Of a DNA stretch of 64,000 bases, positions 35,611 through 43,982 are shown piece by piece (the stretch's first letter is position 1; every line of letters starts with the position of its first letter). Made by a program: the position numbers and the translations under genes. A model generated the notes under the pieces. It was not told where the DNA came from and made no database searches. It was given only the letters and a program-made list of their open reading frames with translations. Source of the DNA: Alistipes indistinctus YIT 12060 (GTDB taxonomy: Bacteria; Bacteroidota; Bacteroidia; Bacteroidales; Rikenellaceae); contig NZ_CP102250.1 in assembly GCF_025144995.1 (NCBI RefSeq), positions 310,001 to 374,000 of the forward strand, written 5' to 3'.

Positions 35611-36252
35611 TTACGATAATAGTAAAAGTATCCTGTTTATCATTCTATCAAGGCTATTGCTATTCTGACGGGCTGCATTTATATCCCATTTAGAAGAAAC
35701 AAAAGGAATAACAACAGGATTATATTCAGGTCCTTTAGCCGCTCCCTTCCTAGGCAAAAGTTGATTCTTTATAGTCGAATTTGAGCACGTTTGAAGAATT
35801 CTATGTGTAAAATCATAGCTAGACTTAATACCAAAATTCATTTCAGTACAATAATTTCTTCCTCCTTGTTTTGTTGGGAAAGGCATAGGTATTGCATCGA
35901 TATCAACACAAAAGTAGTTTGCAAAACCGACTCTGTCTGCCATTAACCATGCTTCTGCTTCATCCACAGCAATGTTAATTACAAACTCACGATTAGGAGT
36001 TGTACCTTTCATTAGTTTCTTTAACAAGCAAGGTGCACATGAAGCGTCATCCAAATCAGTTAACAAAATCACAGGAAAAGTTAGTGATAATTTATTGTAA
36101 GAAATTATAGCATCCTTAATCTTCCCTCCTCTCACAGGAAATTCAGCAATTACATTTATATTAACATGCTTAATTTCTGCACAAAATCTTAATACTCTAT
36201 GCAGTATTTCGATAGTAACAGCATCTTCTCCTACTAAATACACATTAAACAT
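35611..36252 (-). CDS. TOPRIM-like nuclease partner of an ABC-type ATPase
   Basis: 213 residues. VYLVGEDAVTIEIL (acidic residue after strand 1), ILLTDLDDASCAPC (Asp-x-Asp) and VDEAEAWLMAD fit the layout of RloB/OLD-type TOPRIM domains. Encoded directly after an AAA ATPase whose stop adjoins its start (ATCTAAATG). Such ATPase-TOPRIM pairs act as abortive-infection systems (PARIS, AbiL, OLD-like); which family applies cannot be said by eye. AT-rich cargo. Stop TAA. Confidence 0.55.
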   Translation of the reverse strand: MFNVYLVGEDAVTIEILHRVLRFCAEIKHVNINVIAEFPVRGGKIKDAIISYNKLSLTFPVILLTDLDDASCAPCLLKKLMKGTTPNREFVINIAVDEAEAWLMADRVGFANYFCVDIDAIPMPFPTKQGGRNYCTEMNFGIKSSYDFTHRILQTCSNSTIKNQLLPRKGAAKGPEYNPVVIPFVSSKWDINAARQNSNSLDRMINRILLLLS

Positions 36253-37425
36253 TTAGATGTCCAATTTAAGTTGAGACATTTCCTTGACAGTTTTAGGGGC
36301 AGTAAATGGGATTGCTGCTTCAGCAATCGTAAAACCTGCGTCAACCGCTGCTTTTATTTCTTGAATATCCGATATCCGTTTTATTGTTGTTCCCTCAGGA
36401 GTGTTATGGAGGACTAGTACTTCATCTGTTCCGATGCTGGAATTAGCTAACATATCATAACTATGTGTAGTTATGATTACTTGTCGGGATAGTTTTTTTA
36501 TCCGCTGAATACGTGATATAAATTCAGGCAATTGCGTTATAATTCCTGCATGAAGATTGATTTCGGGTTCTTCTAGCAAAATAACACCATTAAAATCCAA
36601 CAACGCAAATAGAAAACCAATTAAACGTAATGTTCCATCTGAGAATTGTGCTTCTTGCTGCTTGCTGCCCATGGCTCGCCAATGGACATATCGCGCTTCA
36701 AGATGAGGAACACCCATTTTATCTTTTACAAATTTCAATTCTTCTAATTGAGGGACTGCCAACTTCAAAAACTCATTTATTTTCCTAAAATAAGCATTCC
36801 TCTTAGTTTCATTATAAGTTGCTAATTTTTCCAAAAAATTACGCCCATAATAATCCTCTTTATGGCTAGATGAGATTGCAGAATATGATTCTCGAACAAA
36901 TTGAGGTATTATATTTAGATATTCAATATTTTGAAAAAAATATTGAATATCTCGAAAATTTTTATTGGCAGTAACCTGTTCTAGATAGGTAAATTTTAAA
37001 GTTTCTTCGTCTTCAGAACCTTGGATAGGCCTATCCAAGATCCATTGACCTTTTTCCCGTGAATATACACGTTCTTCAAGTATTTTAACTTGATTCTTCC
37101 GAATGCCACCACCTGTATGAGCAAAACTCAATTTATATATCCATACTGGAGATTTATCACCCGGCTCACCCAAATGTACTTCGATTGAAATATTTGTTTT
37201 ATTTCTCGCAGCTAAACAACGTATTTTTGTTATACCTCCACGGAGGTCGACAGCTTCTTGCAAACCGCCTGATTGTTTTGCAATATCCCTCAAAAAACGC
37301 AATGCATCAATGAAATTTGACTTTCCTGCGGCATTGGCACCTATGATAAAACAACGTTCTGTTAGATTGACATCAACATCATGAAAATTTTTCCAGTTGA
37401 ATAATTGTATTCTTTGTATAATCAT
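36253..37425 (-). CDS. AAA (RecF/OLD-like) ATPase of a defence pair
   Basis: 390 residues from MIIQRIQLFNW. Walker A IGANAAGKSNFIDAL; ABC signature-like QFSDGTLRLIGFLFALL; Walker B GVILLEEPEINLHAG; then ITTHSYDM, the H-loop. This is the AAA_21-type ATPase found with OLD/TOPRIM or other nuclease partners in phage defence. The TOPRIM-like gene follows without a gap. It probably senses invading DNA and licenses the partner; this is inferred. AT-rich. Confidence 0.75.
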   Translation of the reverse strand: MIIQRIQLFNWKNFHDVDVNLTERCFIIGANAAGKSNFIDALRFLRDIAKQSGGLQEAVDLRGGITKIRCLAARNKTNISIEVHLGEPGDKSPVWIYKLSFAHTGGGIRKNQVKILEERVYSREKGQWILDRPIQGSEDEETLKFTYLEQVTANKNFRDIQYFFQNIEYLNIIPQFVRESYSAISSSHKEDYYGRNFLEKLATYNETKRNAYFRKINEFLKLAVPQLEELKFVKDKMGVPHLEARYVHWRAMGSKQQEAQFSDGTLRLIGFLFALLDFNGVILLEEPEINLHAGIITQLPEFISRIQRIKKLSRQVIITTHSYDMLANSSIGTDEVLVLHNTPEGTTIKRISDIQEIKAAVDAGFTIAEAAIPFTAPKTVKEMSQLKLDI

Positions 37426-37452
37426 CTGTTGTGTGGTTTTATGAAGAATCAT

Positions 37453-37880
37453 TGTAAAGTTAGAACTTTGTTATGAAAATCAAAAATTATACTAGTTAAA
37501 CTTTTTTTTTAACATCGTTTGCCTAAGTCTAATTTATCATGTTTTGTCTAGTAGGATGATTAATAGATTCTTAATACAATATAGATTAAAGGTATACATT
37601 GTGCTTTAACTTTTATTATATGGAGGTTTTCTTCATTTTACCCTTATTATGGCTTGTTTCCACGATTATCCCGTAATCTATCCATTTTCACAATGCTTTG
37701 AGCATTTTCACCAGAGCCTAACAGGTGATGAAAATTACCGATTCCGAATTCCTGTTTTCCTCGAAAGTAAAAAAATAACTGTTGGGTTCTCGGACAAGTT
37801 GTCATCGCACTAATGTCACGCAGTGAGCATTGCGTTTTGTTAAAGCATGATTCCTCTGTCTTATGTGGTTGATTGAAAAA
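37453..37880. other. Gap between defence pair and parB
   Basis: AT-rich; probably holds the promoter of the leftward ATPase-TOPRIM operon. No gene or further repeat recognised. Confidence 0.4.
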
Positions 37881-37908
37881 ACAAGAGGACTGAGACAGTC
37901 CTCTTGTT
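37875..37908 (-). terminator. Terminator of the parB gene
   Basis: ACAAGAGGACTG/CAGTCCTCTTGT stem, with a run of T on the minus strand after the stem, 15 bp past the parB stop. Confidence 0.85.
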
Positions 37909-37922
37909 GAATGCAGCTATTT

Positions 37923-39947
37923 TCAGGCTGCCGGTTGGTCCTTAATAGATGTTCCGGTTGCGAATCCGGTATCTTGAGGGGGTGTTGGCATTGATGTTTC
38001 GAACGGATCGTCATCCTCCGGTTCCATTTCGATCAGAATCTGTTGCCAGTCATCCAGTTCCTGCATCGGATCGGATTCGGGAATTTCATCCGGTATGTTT
38101 TCCGATGTCGTTTCGGCAGGGTTTTCTTCTGATTCTGGCGATGGTGTCGGTTCATTCGGAGCGGGTTGCTGTTCGTCTGATACAGGTGTTTCTGTATCCG
38201 TCCGGTCATTTCCCGATGCAGAATCCAACAACGATTCGGATACGTTTTCCGGACTGATTTCCGCCAGTTTCGCTTGGATCGTATCGTGCCGTTTTTCGTA
38301 CATTTCCATGTATTTTTGTTTGATCTCGATAAATTGATCCGGATAAAACGTTTGGGCGAATTCTTCGAGTAGCGCATATCTCGGAGAATCGGGATCTGCC
38401 ACGCTGAGAGCTGACATCAGAAAAACCCGTTTAATAAGTATTTTTCGCCGGGCATTCAGCTTGTTCATGACGGCTATCTTGTCCTCGTCTCCGGCTTTCT
38501 CGCTGAGACGTTTGAGACCGAGAGTCGGGATAAACTTTGTATGAATGCTGTCCAGCATGGCCAAGTAGAGGTATTTTTCCTCCGTTTCCGTAATGTCCGT
38601 TACGGGAACTTTTTGCTCTTGAAACAACTTGACCGTGTTTTTGATAATATTTCCGCGAGAAAGTTCCAGATTGTGTTCGTCTTGTTTTTTGAGGGTCGCT
38701 ATCGGATTTTCGGTTTGTGTGCCGCTTTTTTCCATATTCTCGTACACATACATGAAATCCTTGTCACGGATCAACAGATAGCGTTTCAGCTTTCCGACCG
38801 ACAACTTTTCCGCGATTTCAGCAGAATCGCTTTCGAAAGTCTGGAGAGCCGCCTGATGTTGGGCTTGTGCCGCGTCGTATTCTTCAGGAGTTCCGTACAT
38901 ATTTGGCAGTGGCACTTTCGGCTGCATCGGAGCATTGAAATACCGGTCGGAATAGTCGATTTTGTGTATTTCGACATCGCTCTTTCTGAGCCATTCGGCC
39001 ACCTCCTTATTGAAAACGAGAGCCCGGGTGGCTACGGACAGCAGCGGATCGGCTTCGATCTCGGCCAAAATCGTTTCGAACAGGTGAATGTTGACTTTAG
39101 TCAATAGACATTCCCGATTGAGGCATCGGGCGCAGTTATCGGCGCAACCGAACAGGTCCATTTGACGCCCGGCGTTGTAATTGCAAGTGGCACATGCAGT
39201 TTTGTCGAATGCGTAGTTATCCAAGACCATCGAATAGGTCTCGATCATTTTTTTGGCAAATTCGGCTTTCTTGAGCGGTCGCCAACTACCCTTCGCGCAA
39301 TTCGCTTTCAGATGATTTTCATACACATCCATCTGAATCGCTTCATCATACTTGCAAAGCTCGAGTGCCATCGAGATTGTAATGGCTTCGTCGTCGAACA
39401 AATCCCGTAGTTCTGTTATCAGGTCCAGCAGCAGAATACGGTTGCGGACGAATGTCACGCTGACTCCGAACTGATCGGCCACTATTGCAATCTCTTTGTT
39501 CTCGTCGTAAACCATTTTACGAAAAGCATCCGCAAGTTCGAATTCCGAAATATCGACCCGATGGAGATTTTCGAGCAGAGCGAGTGCTTCGATCTCATCG
39601 TCAGGCATTTCCCTGATGAATGCGGGTATCGTGCTTTTCCCGGCAATCATCGAAGCCCTCGTACGCCTCTCGCCATGGACGAGCATAAAACGTGTCTCTC
39701 CGGTCTCCCCGTTTTTGACCGGATGGACGAGCACGGGTTGAATCACACCGTGGCGTTCGATCGTTGCGGCCAGTTGGAGCAATTCCTCGTCGCCAAAATA
39801 CTTGCGCGGATTGTTCGGATTCGGATCGATCAGTTCCAATGGAATTTCATAACAAGGGGTACTATCCATTCGTCTCTCGGTTTGGGGATTGACAGTCGTA
39901 ATGGGTACAGGAAGCATAGCTACCGTTTCGTTCTGTTTTGCCTTCAT
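37923..39947 (-). CDS. ParB-like partition/regulatory protein
   Basis: 674 residues. ParB N-terminal domain: PLELIDPNPNNPRKYF, LVHGERRTRASMIAG and ALLENLHRVDISEFELADAF, then a helix-turn-helix (IVADQFGVSVTFVRNRILLL). A Cys-rich central part (CATCNYNAGRQMDLFGC...CARC) resembles the ICE ParB families. The C-terminal 100 residues are acidic and repetitive. It may help maintain the excised element or regulate transfer. Ends at TGA; reading through adds only Trp-Lys before TAG, so the codon's meaning is open here. Confidence 0.85.
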   Translation of the reverse strand: MKAKQNETVAMLPVPITTVNPQTERRMDSTPCYEIPLELIDPNPNNPRKYFGDEELLQLAATIERHGVIQPVLVHPVKNGETGETRFMLVHGERRTRASMIAGKSTIPAFIREMPDDEIEALALLENLHRVDISEFELADAFRKMVYDENKEIAIVADQFGVSVTFVRNRILLLDLITELRDLFDDEAITISMALELCKYDEAIQMDVYENHLKANCAKGSWRPLKKAEFAKKMIETYSMVLDNYAFDKTACATCNYNAGRQMDLFGCADNCARCLNRECLLTKVNIHLFETILAEIEADPLLSVATRALVFNKEVAEWLRKSDVEIHKIDYSDRYFNAPMQPKVPLPNMYGTPEEYDAAQAQHQAALQTFESDSAEIAEKLSVGKLKRYLLIRDKDFMYVYENMEKSGTQTENPIATLKKQDEHNLELSRGNIIKNTVKLFQEQKVPVTDITETEEKYLYLAMLDSIHTKFIPTLGLKRLSEKAGDEDKIAVMNKLNARRKILIKRVFLMSALSVADPDSPRYALLEEFAQTFYPDQFIEIKQKYMEMYEKRHDTIQAKLAEISPENVSESLLDSASGNDRTDTETPVSDEQQPAPNEPTPSPESEENPAETTSENIPDEIPESDPMQELDDWQQILIEMEPEDDDPFETSMPTPPQDTGFATGTSIKDQPAA

Positions 39948-39977
39948 TTTTTTCTTTTTAATTGGTTAATAATGGTT

Positions 39978-40145
39978 TCAGAGTTTTTTTGAATTATCTG
40001 CAAGAATTCGTCGTGCGATTCTCATTTTCAAATCGTGCTCGACCGACGTTAGTTTGTCACGGAAACAATCGTCCAAAGGGAGTTCAGCCTTCGTTTCACC
40101 GAGTGCTTTCAGCAGTTTTTCGAGTGTTTTAACATTATTTTCCAT
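39978..40145 (-). CDS. Small hypothetical protein upstream of parB
   Basis: 55 residues, MENNVKTLEKLLKALGETKA onwards, mainly helical and charged. It ends 30 bp before parB and is probably cotranscribed with it. It ends with AAACTC-TGA; a UGA=Trp reading adds NHY before TAA. Coding likely from composition and position; function unknown. Confidence 0.5.
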   Translation of the reverse strand: MENNVKTLEKLLKALGETKAELPLDDCFRDKLTSVEHDLKMRIARRILADNSKKL

Positions 40146-40317
40146 ACGATTAAAAAAGATTAATGCCGTACCTCTTGTGGGGTACGGCAGTTATTGTGTT
40201 AAAAGGATTTATGGATATATAGAGTCTATATCAATAGAATTTCACATAGCCGATTGTCGATAATCAATTTATTACAAACGACTTACTAGATATTTCAAGG
40301 TCATTTTATATTCTGTA

Positions 40318-40473
40318 AAAGTTGTTGCAGGAACAACAACAGGTGCGGGGCCTCCGGCTTCAAAATCTTTTCGGGGAAAATCACCCGAGCGAAGCGAGCG
40401 GTTCGATTTTCCCTGAAAAGTTTTGAGAGGAGAAAAGCCCCGTGCCTAACTTGTTCCTGCAAAATAACTTTAC
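40318..40473. ncRNA. Long inverted-repeat element, RNA-like
   Basis: Nested arms span about 155 bp: AAGTTGTTGCAGGAACAA / TTGTTCCTGCAAAATAACTT, AGGTGCGGGGC / GCCCCGTGCCT, and CTTCAAAATCTTTTCGGGGA / TCCCTGAAAAGTTTTGAG, with GAGCGAAGCGAGC at the tip. It separates the HTH gene from parB. Arms contain compensating mismatches as in folded RNA. I recall similar sequences in Bacteroides conjugative transposons but no assigned role. Confidence 0.5.
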
Positions 40474-40497
40474 GGTATTCCGAAAGATTTAATCGGA

Positions 40498-40851
40498 TTA
40501 CTCGCCTGATAAGGGCATATTCGGTATCTTACTCAATGTCCTTAACAGCTTACGCCGCTTGAGCCTTTCTGCCAGAACAGCCACATCATAAGCCTTGTAC
40601 AGATAGTGACCGTTAACCTGTGCGGTGGCTTTCACCCATTTCCGTTTGCGACAGTCTGTCAGTTGTTCCGGTTTCATTCCCAGCAATTCGCAGACTTCGC
40701 CGGCTGAAAGCATCAGATAGACTTGTTTTAAGGTGCATACATACTCCAACACGAGTATCATGTAGTTGGCGCGATAGCATTTTTTTAGTAGTTGCGTGAC
40801 CGATTCCCGTTTCATCAGCACATACTCATTGTTGTCTTGTTCCTGTTCCAT
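40498..40851 (-). CDS. Helix-turn-helix regulator of the ICE
   Basis: 117 residues. LMLSAGEVCELLGMKPEQLTDCRKRKWVKA is the DUF3853/MerR-like HTH pattern of small ICE regulators, and NGHYLYKAYDVAVLAERLKR closes the winged part. Lies downstream of another HTH gene; the two probably act in control of excision or transfer as in CTnDOT (Xis2c/Xis2d-type factors). Stop TAA. Confidence 0.7.
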   Translation of the reverse strand: MEQEQDNNEYVLMKRESVTQLLKKCYRANYMILVLEYVCTLKQVYLMLSAGEVCELLGMKPEQLTDCRKRKWVKATAQVNGHYLYKAYDVAVLAERLKRRKLLRTLSKIPNMPLSGE

Positions 40852-40904
40852 ATTTGAAATTTTAGTTAAGTGAGAGTGCCATTTTTTCTATTGGCAGGTG
40901 ACAT

Positions 40905-41198
40905 TCAGATTTTGTTTGCTTCTCCTGATTGTTTTTTAAGGAATTCCCGGACTTCCGCTTCCCAATACATGCGTCTGTTATCCAATAGAAACCCTTTGAG
41001 TGCACCGCGTTCCCGATAGCGACGGACTTGTCTTTCTCCCATTCGGAGCATGTCACAGACTTCGGCAAATTCTAATATCCGCTGGCCGTCGATTGTGTTG
41101 TGACCGGATTTAATATCACGCACATCCTGCTGGATGACGTGCAAAATGTCTATTATTTGGTTCAGGGTCTCCTGGGTATTGTCCGTGCTGGTTTCCAT
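40905..41198 (-). CDS. Helix-turn-helix regulator (excisionase-like)
   Basis: 97 residues from METSTDNTQ. FAEVCDMLRMGERQVRRYRE and NRRMYWEAEVREFLKK form a winged HTH of the Bacteroidales ICE excision-factor type. The frame ends with GGCGAAGCAAAC-AAAATC-TGA equivalents (EANKI then TGA); a Trp reading would add MSPANRKNGTLT and stop at TAA 15 bp before the next gene. Which end is used is open. Confidence 0.65.
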   Translation of the reverse strand: METSTDNTQETLNQIIDILHVIQQDVRDIKSGHNTIDGQRILEFAEVCDMLRMGERQVRRYRERGALKGFLLDNRRMYWEAEVREFLKKQSGEANKI

Positions 41199-41241
41199 AA
41201 ATTTTTGAGATTGACACAGCGCAAAGATGAGCGAGGGCAAT

Positions 41242-41283
41242 AAAAAAAGCGGACCACTTGTCAGGCAAGTGGTCCGCTTTTTT
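41242..41283. terminator. Bidirectional terminator after rteC
   Basis: Perfect stem AAGCGGACCACTTG/CAAGTGGTCCGCTT flanked by A7 and T7, directly after the rteC stop. Active in both directions by design. Confidence 0.9.
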
Positions 41284-41296
41284 TATGACCGGAAAG

Positions 41297-41888
41297 CTAT
41301 CCATCCATTTCATCCATTTTCCCGATCAGCTTTTCATACAAATTCTTGATGAACGGTGCTCGCTCTTTTTTCCGCAGTCTGGCTTTGGAGAAAATATGGT
41401 ATATACTGTTGATTTCGATGCCGAATGTTCGGCCTAAGAAAACGGCAAGATCATGAATTGTGACCTTGCCGTTGTCGAAACAGTTGCAGTAAAAGAGAGC
41501 ATAGATCAGCTCGACTAAATCCCTGGCTGATGCTGTCCAATGAAACGGGAAAGAATTGTCGGTGTTATGGAATCCTATTTCCCCCAACGGAGGTGTGTAA
41601 TGAGGGGAGTTTGCCAAAATGTCAATCTCAATATCCAACAGGGACAGCACATAGTCCGCATTGGGATAGGGCGTTTTTTTTTACGAAGTACCGAATGTGA
41701 TTCTGTACTTGTCGGAGTAACCGCATTCTCTCCAGATAATCGGATTCCCGGTGGTAAAACGCCTGAATACGCATGTTGAACATTTCGTCGATGTTTGATA
41801 ATCCACAACCTTTAAGGCACATTCCATACGCTGTTTGGTCATCACCCTGCTGAAACAAGTCAAATTTCGAATCCATAATTGAAAGCAT
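41297..41888 (-). CDS. rteC: RteC-like regulator split by a frameshift in an A9 run
   Basis: The first frame (from 41,888, alternative Met at 41,876) reads FDLFQQGDDQTAYGMC to YFVKK, then meets a run of nine A (41,674-41,682, minus strand) and ends shortly after. Skipping one A gives KKTPYPNADYVLSLLDIEID and the family C-terminus (WTASARDLVELIYALFYCN, ending GKMDEMDG-TAG). RteC activates excision genes in CTnDOT-type elements. Either a recent indel, a sequencing error, or slippage at the A-run that makes some full-length protein. Confidence 0.7.
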
Positions 41889-42043
41889 TTAGGTTAATAT
41901 TAAATATTGGGATTTAGATATACCGATGCTCTCGGAAAATATGTATATGGTTTATTGAGTAAGTAAGGTGATTTTAGTTAATAAAAATATTAAATGTTTC
42001 ACAGTTTCAATATGTCAATGCAATATAATTAGATGTGTGAATA

Positions 42044-42078
42044 CAAAAAGACGGATAGAATTTTTATCCGTCTTTTTG
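42044..42078. terminator. Terminator downstream of the HTH/integrase operon
   Basis: CAAAAAGACGGATA/TATCCGTCTTTTTG stem with A- and T-runs on either side; about 55 bp past the stop of the HTH gene. Probably bidirectional. Confidence 0.85.
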
Positions 42079-42131
42079 ATTCCGTTGTTTTAAGATTTAT
42101 TTCTCCGGCTTTGTTCTTCGATTGTTTTAAT

Positions 42132-42410
42132 TTAACCTTTTTTTATCCAGTCATTTAATTCATCGGGATCAAAACGTAATGAATGACCTGCTTTATGATA
42201 AGGAATCCGGCCGGCAGATACCATGTTGTAAATGTGACCTTTACAGAAACCGGTAATTTCACACGCTGATTCGATTTTCACAAATTGTTGTCAACCAGTA
42301 GAATGTGGTAAATGATGGTTTTCTACGGTTTGGATTTTATCGTGTTCATCCAATACCTCCCGAATCCATTGCTTGAAATACGGGGCTAACAAATTCAATA
42401 ATTCATTCAT
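42132..42410 (-). CDS. HTH excisionase-like protein with one in-frame TGA
   Basis: 92 codons from ATG 42410 to TAA 42132. N-terminal helix (NELLNLLAPYFKQWIREVLD), then HHLPHSTG-TGA-QQFVKIESACEITGF. The TGA at 42291-42293 is codon 40. The C-terminal half (CKGHIYNMVSAGRIPYHKAG, LRFDPDELNDWIKKG) is a clear helix-turn-helix DNA-binding domain. It follows the integrase gene by 6 bp. If UGA were read only under permissive conditions, this control protein would be conditional too. Trp codons in the two halves are TGG. Confidence 0.75.
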
Positions 42411-42416
42411 AGTTCT

Positions 42417-43688
42417 TTATTTTATGAGGTTCGCAAGCATTATTGCAGCATCCTTTTTTTGATCTGTGGTGAAATCGCCTAAATATTTCTCTGTAGTGGT
42501 AATAGAGGTGTGACCGAATCCCTTTTGGATAAAAGTCGTTGATAAACCTCTACGCATGAGAGTTGTTGCCCATGTATGCCGAGCAACCATCGTTGTGATC
42601 TGTGCTGTAATTCCTAACTTTTTTGCTATATCCTGCATCCTGTCATTTATTACACGGATATACCGTTTTCGCGTATCAAACTGTTCTTTGGGGGTTTGTT
42701 TCTGATTGAAAATGTCGAAAACATAGTTATCCGGTCTACGATCTTGATTTCCCCATTCATCCACGATATTCTGAATTGCGGATGAATGATAAATATGAAT
42801 AGTCATCCGTTGTTTTGTAGTCGATGCGGTTTTTTGACGAACATAATCAAGAAATCCATTATTAAATTGTTCATATTTGAGATTGAACGCATCAACGGCA
42901 TTCATGCCATTGCAAAAGAAACAGAATCGCCATAATGCAAAGGCTTTGGCCTCACTTTCCCATGTCGGTTGATAATTCAATATCTTTATGAGGTCTTTTT
43001 CATCCAATGCCCGCTTATTATCCTCTGGGGAAGGAATAATATACTTTTCTTCGTCGTCGTCACTTTTACCGAAAGGGAATTGCTTTTTTAGAATTAGCTT
43101 TGCTCTGATTGCCCTTTTGTATATGTGTCTTAAACACCGCATATAAAGCGCAACAGTAGATATTGAATATTTGTGAGAGAGCATAAAGTGCTCAAGTTCT
43201 TTAAGGAATTGATATGTTATATCTCCGTATTTTAGGATTTTATGTCTTTTTTTCAGGCAAATCATAGCATCTTTATAGATGCCTGCTGTTCCGAATTTTC
43301 CTAAATCATTGCTTTCATCAATTTTATTTTGAAATCCATTATAAACGTCTTGCTGGTTCTTGACTGATTCGGCTTTGTCTCCCAGATACAATTTCTCAAA
43401 TTTATCGAACGAAAAATTGTCGCTTATTGTTTCGATTATTCTATCAGACTCATTTTCAATTTCTTTTAACTGGCTTTTCAGTAATTTAATTTTTGGAATT
43501 TTACTCTTTTTTAAAGACTGACTCAATTCCCATTCTTCTTTGGTTGCGCGGAAAGATGTTTTATACTTCCTTTTGACGTAATTGTGATAGACAACTAAAA
43601 TGATAGGATAAGTATGGTCTTTCTGCCTCTCATATCTCAAATCCATACGGACATAAGATGTGGCTGTATATGTATTGTTGTCAGGCAT
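42417..43688 (-). CDS. int: Tyrosine recombinase (ICE integrase)
   Basis: 423 residues. SAM-like N-terminal region, then a catalytic domain with ARHTWATTLMRRG (HxxR-type box), KGFGHTSITTTEKYLGD (catalytic Tyr) and an upstream Arg in 'WRFCFFCNGMNAVDAFNLK'-like context. It integrates and excises the element at the tRNA end 300 bp away. No TGA inside, stop TAA: unlike the transfer genes it can be made in a standard-code host. Confidence 0.9.
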   Translation of the reverse strand: MPDNNTYTATSYVRMDLRYERQKDHTYPIILVVYHNYVKRKYKTSFRATKEEWELSQSLKKSKIPKIKLLKSQLKEIENESDRIIETISDNFSFDKFEKLYLGDKAESVKNQQDVYNGFQNKIDESNDLGKFGTAGIYKDAMICLKKRHKILKYGDITYQFLKELEHFMLSHKYSISTVALYMRCLRHIYKRAIRAKLILKKQFPFGKSDDDEEKYIIPSPEDNKRALDEKDLIKILNYQPTWESEAKAFALWRFCFFCNGMNAVDAFNLKYEQFNNGFLDYVRQKTASTTKQRMTIHIYHSSAIQNIVDEWGNQDRRPDNYVFDIFNQKQTPKEQFDTRKRYIRVINDRMQDIAKKLGITAQITTMVARHTWATTLMRRGLSTTFIQKGFGHTSITTTEKYLGDFTTDQKKDAAIMLANLIK

Positions 43689-43827
43689 GATCTTTCCAAA
43701 TTAAAACGGTAAAGGATAATACACTGTCGCAACACAGATAAATAGTTAATAAATAACTATTTATTGTACATATACATAACGTATTAAGGGGCGAATTTGG
43801 TCTATTTTCCATATCTGAAAATGAACC

Positions 43828-43856
43828 AAAAATTTGCCCCAAAATTTGCCCCAAAA
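43828..43856. repeat. Direct repeats near attR
   Basis: AAATTTGCCCCA occurs twice head to tail between the integrase start and the att site. It is a candidate arm-type integrase or excisionase binding site. Confidence 0.4.
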
Positions 43857-43982
43857 TCTGATGAAATTGGCGATACTGGGGTGAGTTACCATGAAATAGT
43901 TGGCCTTTTGATTTTTTCATAACTGATTGATTTGTTAATATTTAACATCAATTATGAAAAGTGCTGAAGACTATTAATCTTT

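Noticed and set aside
3509-42410. Selenocysteine at the TGA codons
   Set aside because: The sites correspond to Trp in homologues, not Cys, and no selenoprotein family is involved.
43681-43920. 79-residue protein upstream of the integrase
   Set aside because: Overlaps the integrase start and is made of the AAATTTGCCCCA direct repeats; no family.
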